From assembly GCA_037013495.1 (NCBI GenBank), contig CM072807.1, forward strand, positions 33,584,802 to 33,648,801: a DNA stretch of 64,000 bases, read 5' to 3'. Under the pieces are notes generated by a model. The model did no database searches. It had not been told where the DNA came from and saw only the letters and a list, made by a program, of their open reading frames with translations. Within the stretch, counting starts at the first letter, position 1. Every line of letters starts with the position of its first letter. Below are positions 56,489 through 64,000 of this stretch, in pieces. The DNA is from Hippophae tibetana. Its lineage: Eukaryota; Streptophyta; Magnoliopsida; Rosales; Elaeagnaceae. The translations under genes and the position numbers were made by a program.

Positions 56489-57934
56489 TGATGCTTATTT
56501 TCGCAAGTGTACGAATCGTTCAAGTAATAAAGTGTACAAAAAGTACGGATATCGAACCCACAAGGAATGGCGTTACTAAGTACCGAAATTGACTAACCCT
56601 AATTTTATTTGAAAACCGAATTGTTGAAATTGTTTTAAAAGCAAATTAACATAAAACTAAACGCAAATAACAAAATTTAATGTTGTTCACAAATGATTAA
56701 AAACGCTAAGGCATTTGATTTCGCTAAATCAATTCAATCCGATTTCAAGTCATGTTATATGAGATTCAAAGCTAAAAGTGATGGTTGAAAAACCCAAACT
56801 TATCTAATACTCTTTCTCAAGTTATATTAGAATTACTTATCTATGAAAACCAACTATATTACTATGAAGATTTAATCACAAATAAGCACATTATGATTTA
56901 TGGAATTTCTAGAATAACCACATACATCATGCATTAGGTGTCAAACTCGCATTCAACATACGGTATTTATCACAAGAAGCATTCATTACACATCTCCTCT
57001 CGGTCTCAATATAATGCAACAAATCATCTAAATCTTGATCAGAAATTTAAAAGCATTAAGCATGGAAATAAATACTCAACTTGAAAACAATGAATTCATA
57101 TAACAATAACAAAAGAAATCAGATTTCCTTGATTTAACTACATCATAGCCTTAGCAAAAACAAATTAGTTCATAACGAAATTAAGAACAATCATTATTTC
57201 AATTGAATCCATGAATAACAAATATCAATAAACTGTAGAATATAAAAACTAAGGAGAAGAGATGAAAAACTCTAGAAGATGAAGGCTTGGTAGCAACAAT
57301 GGTGAAGATCCTTCAAGTTTCTCCAAAATTTCCTTCTCTTCTCCAAAAATTCCTTTGAACTCTGCTTTTTGCCGTCCCCCTCTTTCTCCATCATAATGTA
57401 TATATAGATCTAGGGTTTGGGGGGCAATTTTGGAACAAAACAACAAAAAAAATGTATTTTCGGACCAAACTCGCCGGCGGCGACATTTTTCTCGCCGCGG
57501 CGAGATTTCTGGAAAATTAAATTTTGGGTTTTTGGATTTTGGCCGGCGGCCAAAATAATGTGGCCGGCGGCGAGATGATTTGGCCGGCGGCGAGAATTAT
57601 TTGGCCGGCGGCGAGATGAATTTTGCCAAATTTTGTGCTCTCGGGAAGATTTTCACCGTGCTTTCTGTAGGATTTTCGCCGGCGGCGAGAATAATCTAGC
57701 CGGTGGCGGGATTTCCAAATCTTGAATCTTTATTTCCTTTTTATTTTCACTCAATCCCGATCATTGAACTTTGTCCCAAACTTCTCCAAAATCATGATTT
57801 TACCTGAAATTGCACTTTAAACACGAAATACCCGTGAAATGACATTTGTGGATTAAATAATCAAATAAATGCAATTTTCACACAAATATCAACATTTAAA
57901 TCATAACAAAAATGCAATAATTTGACTCTTATCA
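56489..57934 (-). repeat. 5' LTR of the young Athila-type element
   Basis: Matches the 3' LTR almost base for base outside the GC-rich array; differences seen by eye include AACGCTAAGG versus AACACTAAGC near the start and GCCGTCCCC versus GCCATCCCC. TATA box CTATATATAC on the minus strand at 57407-57398. It ends TTGACTCTTATCA at 57934. Confidence 0.95.
57468..57715. repeat. GC-rich minisatellite in the U3 part of the 5' LTR
   Basis: About eight variants of GGCCGGCGGCGAGATGATTT, one fewer than in the 3' LTR. The 20-bp difference in LTR length equals about one unit. Confidence 0.92.
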
Positions 57935-57939
57935 AGGAT

Positions 57940-58694
57940 CAACTTAGAATGAGATGTTTCCCTTACACCTTAAAAGATAAGGCCAAAGCTTGGTTGATGT
58001 CACTTCCCTCAAGTTCTTTGATGACATGGGAGAACATTTATAATAAATTCATTGGAAAATTCTATTCCTACCAAAAAACATCAGAGTTGAGAGGAAAGAT
58101 TGCTACTTTCTCTCAGATGGAAGAAGATCCATTCCATAAAGCTTGGGATAGGTTCAAAATGTTTCTAACTCAATGTCCTCATCACAGCTTTCCCTGCAGT
58201 TGCAGAACCAATTCTTTTACGATGGACTTACGCAACAATGTCAGTTCATTGTCAACAACGTTGCAGGAGGAGCAATGGTTGAAAAGACTACCTCAGAGAC
58301 GTACAACCTCTTTGAGATGTTGGGTGCTAATTCCCAACAGAAAAGCTCATGAGTGAAAAAATTTGGAGTTCATGAAATCGATTTCCAGCAATGAAGTTCA
58401 ACAACAACTTGTTCAATTGACTAAGAAAGTTTCCCTTCTCACTACGCAAACCAACACCAATAATGAACAGTATGGTTTGTATAGCAACATGGGACATGGT
58501 ACTGAAGCATGTCCATATCAAGGAGAAACAACAGCTGGACCTGAACAGGTTAATGTATTGGGAGCATATCAACAGAGACCAAGGTTCGACCCCAATTCAA
58601 ATACCTATAATCCTAGGTGGAGAAATCATCTGAACTACTCTTGGAGGCAAAACAACCTTCCTTTCACTCAAAGCTCAAATCAGTCAGGCCAGTA
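57940..58694 (+). pseudogene. Athila-type gag, second part (after the nested element)
   Basis: Continues the gag cut at 50583 with QLRMRCFPYTLKDKAKAWLM, WENIYNKFIGKFYSYQKTS and EEDPFHKAWDRFKMFLTQCP. A frameshift follows near 58190. The last frame (58363 on) holds ISSNEVQQQLVQLTKKVSLL and a knuckle-like YGLYSNMGHGTEACPY in which the first two Cys positions are Tyr, then NSNTYNPRWRNHLNYSWRQN to the stop at 58693. It is clearly related to, but different from, the second gag at 59265. Confidence 0.88.
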
Positions 58695-59066
58695 ATTCCA
58701 TCTAAAAATCATTCCCAATAAATCAACCCTGGAGGACAACTTTAATTCTTTTATTTAAGGTGGAAGTTCAAGTAGAACAGTTAGTTGAAAATTTGCAAAA
58801 ACAAAGCAAAGACTAATTTGATGGTCAAATGGGGTAAAATAAATTCAATGAAGAGGAGACATTGAGTTTGTCATTCTGCAAACCCCAGGCAACGTCTTAC
58901 TAGAAGACGATAAATTTTAGTCCTACGTGGGAGGTCACCTATTATTGTATTTTCTTTTGTTTTAGTTTTATTTTGTGTGTAATAAAATTCAAATGAAATA
59001 AATTTGTTTGTTTCAAAAATTGTGTCCATTCTTTAAATTTAGCATTCAAAAAAAAATATTTAAAAA

Positions 59067-59126
<60 letters not shown>

Positions 59127-59264
59127 TAGGTTCTTTACACCCTTTTTGCTTTAAGCCTATACATTTTGTCAAGTGAGAAACCTTTCTTAGAGATATCTAC
59201 TATTTTTTAAGAGCTAAATGTTGATAAACAATAGGAGGAGGATCAATTTCAACTACAAATAACC
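58695..59264. other. Junction between two gag regions, with AT microsatellite
   Basis: Degenerate, with short frames such as LEDNFNSFI and GNVLLEDDKF, and a T-rich part that looks like 3'UTR. It contains (AT)n at 59073-59122. No LTR end or primer site is seen, so the boundary between the two gag regions is unexplained. Confidence 0.5.
59073..59122. repeat. (AT)n microsatellite
   Basis: About 50 bp of alternating A and T. Confidence 0.95.
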
Positions 59265-60638
59265 ATGGGAGATGCTGAAGATAGGCGAAAAATGATGAAA
59301 GACTATACAATGCCAATCATTGGCAATGTAACTTCCTGCATACAATTTCAAGAGGCTGTAAGGAATTATGAATTGAAAAAGATTCATTATTTTTTGTTGC
59401 CTTCCTTTTACAATGTCCCTAATGAAGACCCTTTGCATTTCATTCGAGAATTAAATGCTATTGTCCAAACCTTTCCACTACATGCAATCAATGAAGATCA
59501 ACTTAGGATGAGGTGTTTTCCTTACACCCTCAAGGATCAAGCTTGGTCATGGTTCATTACTCCACAGTTGGGTTCTCTAAAAACTTGGGAAGCTGTATAT
59601 GAAGTGTTTATGGGTAGGTTCTATTCCCATCAAAAGACTGTTGATCTAAGGACGAAGATAGCAACATTTTCTCAAAAGTATGAAGAGCCATTTCATGAAG
59701 CTTGGGAACGATTCAAACTCCTTTTCATTCAATGTCATAATCATAGCTTTCCATTACAACTACAGAATCAATTCTTTTATGATGGACTGACACTATAGAG
59801 TCAATACATGGTTGATAATGCTGTTGGAGATGCTGTGGGAGAAAAAACCACAAAGGAAATCTATAATCTTTATGAGTTGTTGAGTTCTAATTCCTAACAA
59901 AGAAGTACTAGAAGGAGAGCAAGAGTCAATGAAGTTGGCTCCGATAATGAGATAACCTTGCAAGTTGCTGAATTGACTAAACAAGTGCAACTTCTCACTA
60001 CCCACCAAATGCCAAATCAAAAGGTGTGTGAAGTATGTTTTTCAATTGGGCATGGTACTCATAATTGTTCAAATACTTGTGATTATAGTGTCGATGCCAT
60101 GGAGGAAGTCAAATCCTTTCAAAGGTATCATCCAAACACCTATAATCACCGTAACCATCATTGGAAGCAAAAAAATTACCCAACCTACACCCAATGTCCA
60201 ACACTAAGGTCGAATAACAACCACCATTACCCACCAAGCCAATCTTTTAAGCCAACCTTAGAGGATAGCTTGAATGCATTTATTCAAGTTAGTCGTGACA
60301 ACCAATTGATGAATAATTAAAGGTTGAACACTATGGAGGCTTCGGTTAAGAGGATTGAATCTAAAGTTAGGAAACTGGCTGAACAAATGCAAAAGAAAGA
60401 ACTAGGAAAATTTCCCAGCCAACCAGAACAAGCAAATGATGTAAGAACCCTTCGAAGTGGTAAGGTAGTCAATACCAGTTTACCTGAAATTTCTAATGAT
60501 CTACCTTGTATTTCAGGTAACAAAGAAGGTGATATTCTAGTCTTGCAAAAAGGAGAAACAAGTGTTAAACTTAACAAGCCTTCTGAAAAACTCATTGGAG
60601 GGTCATCTAACATCCCCAAAATTCAAAAGACAACATAA
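59265..60638 (+). pseudogene. Second Athila-type gag
   Basis: Starts MGDAEDRRKMMKDYTMPIIG. It has EAVRNYELKKIHYFLLPSF, DPLHFIRELNAIVQTFPL, QLRMRCFPYTLKDQAWSWFI, WEAVYEVFMGRFYSHQKTVD and EPFHEAWERFKLLFIQCHNH, ending GLTL before a TAG. After further stops the frame resumes with LQVAELTKQVQLLTTHQ and an intact CCHC knuckle CEVCFSIGHGTHNC (60030-60072), then EDSLNAFIQVSRDNQL, a stop, and KRIESKVRKLAEQMQKKELG with DVRTLRSGKVVN. Gag packages element RNA. It is roughly half identical, by eye, to the first gag. Confidence 0.9.
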
Positions 60639-60659
60639 CCACACCAGCTGCAAGTACCT

Positions 60660-61381
60660 TTTCCACACCGGTTAAAAGAATCCAAACAAGATAAGAAATT
60701 CTATGATCTTTTTAATATGCTTTCTAAAGTAAATATCAATTTACCATTATTAGAAGTGATCATGAATGTGCCCTCATATGCTAAGTTTTTCAAAGAGTTG
60801 AACACTAAGAAAAGGAGGTATGAACTGAATGAACGAGTAGTAGTATCAGAAATTTCTAGCATTGTACTTCAGCACAAACTACCCCTAAGTTGAAAGACCC
60901 TGGAAGTTTTATTATAAACATAACTATGGAGGATAGGAAGGTTTCTAAAGCAATGCTTGATTTAGGTGCTAGTATAAATTTTATACCCTACTCTATATTC
61001 TTACAGCTCAATCTAGGATATTTAAAACCCACAACTATGTCCCTTCAACTTGCAGATAGATCTCTTAAGTATCCAAAGGGAATAGTTGAGGATATGTTGG
61101 TACAAGTAGACAAACTGATAATACCTGTTGACTTTGTGGTTCTGGATATGCAAGAAAATCCAGCATTGGACAAAGAGCACATAATATTACTTGGTAGACC
61201 ATTTATGGAAACTACTAAAACTATTATTGATGTCCAAGATGGAAATTTGACAATGATAGTCTTAGGAGAGACTGTTCATTTTAAAGTTTTTGATTCTTCA
61301 CCTTTTCCTTCTATTTCTACCATTGATGAAATATCTGATGTTGACCCTTTGGATAATCTTGTCCAAAGCACCTTTTTCTGA
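60660..61381 (+). pseudogene. Athila-type aspartic protease
   Basis: The lead-in PFPHRLKESKQDKKFYDLFN and INLPLLEVIMNVPSYAKFFK precede a frame change near 60890. The main frame then has KDPGSFIINITMEDRKVS, the active site MLDLGASINFIPYSIF, LQLADRSLKYPKGIVEDM, IPVDFVVLDMQEN and IILLGRPFMETTKTIIDVQD. This is the same domain order as in the young element (53750-55606) and lies in the right place before RT. Confidence 0.9.
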
Positions 61382-61741
61382 ACCAGAATAGAAGACAAGC
61401 ATGAAACTGTTCTTACACTTGAAGAGGTCGAAGAATATTTAGATGAGGAAATTAAGGGTTACCTTGAACGACTTGACAATTATGAAGTAATGACAAAATC
61501 TAGTACACTTTTAAATCTACCCAGTTCTTCATCTAGTAAAGAGGCCAATCCATCTAAACTTAAACTCAAAGAATTACCTAAGCACTTAAAATATATGTTT
61601 TTGGGAGAAAGATAAACTTATCCAGTGATCATTTCTTCAACCTTGACCAAAACCCAAGAAAAGGAACCTATCAAAGTGCTTAAACAGTTTAAGAAAGCTA
61701 TAGGTTAGAGTATTGGGGATATAAGAGGCATTAGTCCTACG
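61382..61741 (+). pseudogene. Linker between protease and RT, Athila-type
   Basis: Degenerate frame with KLKELPKHLKYMFLGER followed by a stop, then YPVIISSTLTKTQEKEPI and VLKQFKKAIG, with another stop, and SIGDIRGISPTMCIHKINLE. This is the linker that leads into RT in Athila polyproteins. Confidence 0.75.
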
Positions 61742-63050
61742 ATGTGTATACATAAGATTAACTTGGAGGATAGTGCTAAACCTGTACGAGAGGCCCAAAG
61801 AAGACTAAACCCAAATATGCAAGAGGTAATTAAGAAAGAAATTCTTATATTGTTAGAAGAAGGAATTATCTATCCTATTGCGGATAGTAAGTGGGTTAGT
61901 CCAGTGTATGTGGTACCAAAGAAATCTGGGATAACAGTTGTTAAAAATGACAAAAGTGAATTAGTGCCCACTAAAATAATCATTGAATGGAGAATGTGTA
62001 CAGATTTTAGGAAATGAAAATTTATATACTAAAAAGGATCACTTTCCTCTTCCATTCATTGATCAAATGTTGGAAAGATTAGCTGGGCACGAATTTTACT
62101 ATTTTCTAGATGGATTGTCTGGATATTATCAAGTACCCATAGCACCAGAAGATCAGGAAAAGACCACATTTACATGTCCTTTTGAGACATTTTCTTTTCC
62201 AAGAATGCCATTTGGGTTATGCAATGCCCCTACCACTTTCCAGAGATGCATGATATCTATTTTCTCGGACATGGTGGAAAAATTCATTGAGATTTTCATG
62301 GATGATTTCTCTGTCTTTAGGAACTCATTTGATGATTGCTTACATAAATTGACTTTGGTTTTAGAAAGATGCATTGAATGCAATCTCACCCTTAGTTGGG
62401 AGAAAAGTCATTTTATGGTTCAACAAGGGATAGTTTTAGGACATGTAGGATTTTACAGACGATTTATGAAAGATTTCTCTAAAATAAGTCATCCCTTATG
62501 TAACTTTCTATCAAAATATGTTTATTTTAATTTCAACAATGACTACCTTATTGCCTTTAATACCTTGAAAGAGAAACTAACATCTGCCTATGTTATTATG
62601 GCACCAAATTGGTCTTTACCTTTTGAAATAATGTGTGATTCTTCTGATTATGCTATATGAGCAGTCTTGGGACAAAGAGTGGATAAGTGTTTGCGTGTCA
62701 TCTACTATGCTAGCAAAGCACTCAATGATGCCCAAATGAATTATACCACCACTGAAAAGGAATTCTTGGCTATAGTGTTTTCGTTAGACAAATTTAGGTC
62801 TTATTTATTAGGATCTAAAGTGATTGTGCATTCTGATCACGCTGCTTTAAGATACATATTAAGTAAACCAAATGCCAAGCCAAGATTAATCAGGTGGGTC
62901 TTACTCTTACAAGAATTTGACCTAGAAATCAAGGATAAGAAAGGCAGTGAAAACTTAGTAGCTGACCATTTGTCTAGGTTGATTTCTGACTTCAATTCTC
63001 TTAAAGATGAGAGTAATGAAGATATAGTTCAAACCTTTCCTGATGAATAG
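61742..63050 (+). pseudogene. Athila-type reverse transcriptase and RNase H
   Basis: RT begins MCIHKINLEDSAKPVREAQR and EEGIIYPIADSKWVSPVYVV, with a frameshift after MCTDFRK near 62015. It continues with DHFPLPFIDQMLERLAGHEF, FLDGLSGYYQVPIAPEDQEK, CPFETFSFPRMPFGLCNAPT and KFIEIFMDDFSVF with the catalytic Asp pair. Between GIVLGH and VGFYRRFMKDF a segment of RT is deleted. RNase H follows with FEIMCDSSDYAI, then a stop at 62658, [40 protein letters not shown] and [13 protein letters not shown]. Catalytic residues are largely kept, but the stop, frameshift and deletion make it inactive. Confidence 0.92.
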
Positions 63051-64000
63051 TTATTTTCAATAGGTTCGAACCCATGGTATGCTGATATTGTAAACTATCT
63101 TGCCACAGGTGTTTTGCGACCTAACACTTCATATCAGGACAAGAAAAAGTTTTTTAAAACTATTAAGGACTATTTCTAGGATGACCCTTATTTATACAAG
63201 ATTGGTCAAGATCAAGTCATCCGGAGATGTGTACCTAAAGAAGAACATAAGAGCATTCTAACTTTTTGTCATGAACTTCATTGTGGGGGCCATTTTGGTG
63301 GTGAAAAGACAGTCTGTAAGGTATTACAGTTTGGATTCTTTTGGCCCACTCTTTTTAAAGATGCTCATATGTTTTGTGCATAATGTGATAGATGTCAAAG
63401 AATAGGAAACATAAGCAAAAGAGATGAAATGCCTTTGACATCTAATTCAGTTGTTGAACTCTTTGATGTATGGAGGATTGAATTTATGGGTCCTTTTCCC
63501 CCATCCAATGGTTTTCAATATATTTTGGTTGCTGTGGATTATGTATCCAAGTGGGTAAAAGTTATCCCCACTAAAACCAATGATGCTAATGTTGTTGTTA
63601 AATTCTTGAAGGATTTAATATTCAGCAGGTTTGGAACGCCTAGAGCTATAATAAGTGATGAAGGTAGTCATTTTTGTAACAAGATCTTTGATGGAGTACT
63701 AAACAAGTACAACATCACACATAAAGTAGCTACTCTATATCATCCTCAAACTTCTGGTTTAGTGGAAGTAAGTAATAGGAAAATTAAGGGAACATTGGAA
63801 TGCACTGTGCGTCCTTCAAGGAAGGATTGGGCATTTAAGTTAAATGATGCCTTATGGGCATAGCACACCGCTTACAAAACACCTATTGGGATGAGCCCTT
63901 ATCGGTTAATCTTTGGGAAAGTGTGTCACCTCCTAGTTGAACTTGAACACAAGGCTTACTGGGCAATTAAAGAGTTAAACATGGATTTAGATAAAGTAGG
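63051..64000 (+). pseudogene. Athila-type integrase, cut by the window edge
   Basis: The zinc-binding region has CHELHCGGHFGGEKTVCKVL and a broken [11 protein letters not shown] (His and Cys pairs present, one stop). The core begins near 63429: [18 protein letters not shown], where the first catalytic Asp found in relatives is Glu. Then come [33 protein letters not shown] with the second Asp, and [20 protein letters not shown] with the catalytic Glu. A TAG interrupts near 63861 ([17 protein letters not shown]). The C-terminus ([20 protein letters not shown]) runs on to the window end. Integrase joins element DNA to the chromosome. Confidence 0.9.

Larger units (their letters stand above)
50584..57934 (-). 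mobile_element. Young Athila-type element with gag-protease only
   Basis: Complete element of 7351 bp with a perfect 5-bp duplication AGGAT (50579-50583 and 57935-57939), LTRs of 1466 and 1446 bp that look almost identical outside a GC-rich repeat, a perfect tRNA-Asp primer site, and a polypurine tract. The internal region is 4.4 kb and codes for gag and protease; RT, RNase H and integrase are absent. It would need enzymes in trans. Near-identity of the LTRs means a recent insertion. Confidence 0.95.
47456..64000 (+). mobile_element. Athila-type Ty3/gypsy element (composite), continuing beyond the window
   Basis: Begins with an LTR of the six-copy family (47456-49351), then a degenerate tRNA-Asp primer site, an AT-rich leader and a gag (50347). 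This gag is interrupted by a younger element (50584-57934) and resumes at 57940. From 59265 a second gag and a full pol (protease, RT, RNase H, integrase) follow on the same strand to the window end. Whether both gags belong to one element or to two adjacent ones cannot be settled from this window. The base run AAGCA before 47456 is the candidate target duplication to look for on the right. Confidence 0.65.

Overview
This window is plant nuclear DNA, AT-rich and built almost entirely of transposable elements. The evidence is En/Spm (CACTA) TNP2 transposase remnants, Athila-type, chromovirus and Tork-type LTR retrotransposons, a tRNA-Asp primer-binding site, and 5-bp or 3-bp target duplications around many insertions. 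The organism is an angiosperm, probably a eudicot with a repeat-rich genome; I cannot name the species. I found no convincing host gene, tRNA, rRNA or CRISPR array, and nearly every coding stretch is broken.

Layout, left to right. (1) 1-3147: a decayed minus-strand CACTA transposase running off the left edge, with a tandemly duplicated leader and AT microsatellites. (2) About 3.5-21.1 kb: one large plus-strand CACTA element carrying TNP2, DUF4218- and DUF4216-like segments, a second open reading frame and a ULP1-type (C48) protease domain. It was opened by four later insertions: a solo LTR (4836-8568) that holds a second solo LTR (6222-8187), a third solo LTR (12125-14030), and a smaller CACTA element (15856-18419). 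(3) 21.1-27.5 kb: mostly anonymous AT-rich DNA with weak traces of a small CACTA element, an LTR with a primer site, and an old Athila-like LTR. (4) 27.5-35.6 kb: another solo LTR, a retroelement protein remnant, a 3'UTR-like tandem repeat and an LTR-like promoter region. (5) 35580-42530: a minus-strand chromovirus (gag, protease, RT, RNase H, integrase plus chromodomain), with a solo LTR inside its 3' LTR. (6) 42.5-45.3 kb: degenerate tandem repeats. (7) 45303-47455: the 3' half of a minus-strand Tork-like copia element. (8) 47456-64000: an Athila-type element inserted in the copia. Its gag is interrupted by a young, complete 7.35-kb Athila-type element (50584-57934) that has gag-protease but no RT or integrase. 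A second Athila gag-pol follows from about 59.2 kb to the right edge.

The elements act on two levels. CACTA proteins cut and paste DNA by recognising terminal and subterminal repeats, while the LTR elements copy themselves through RNA. One LTR family, with ends TGATGAG...CTCATCA, accounts for six copies: five solo LTRs and one LTR still attached to a primer site. It shows a shared TATA box, ACGT-core sites, a GC-rich variable block and a conserved hairpin. I see no new defence or metabolic system. The most notable items are the protease domain inside the CACTA element, the long inverted duplication beside it, the covarying LTR hairpin, and the recent gag-only Athila element with a GC-rich minisatellite in its LTRs.
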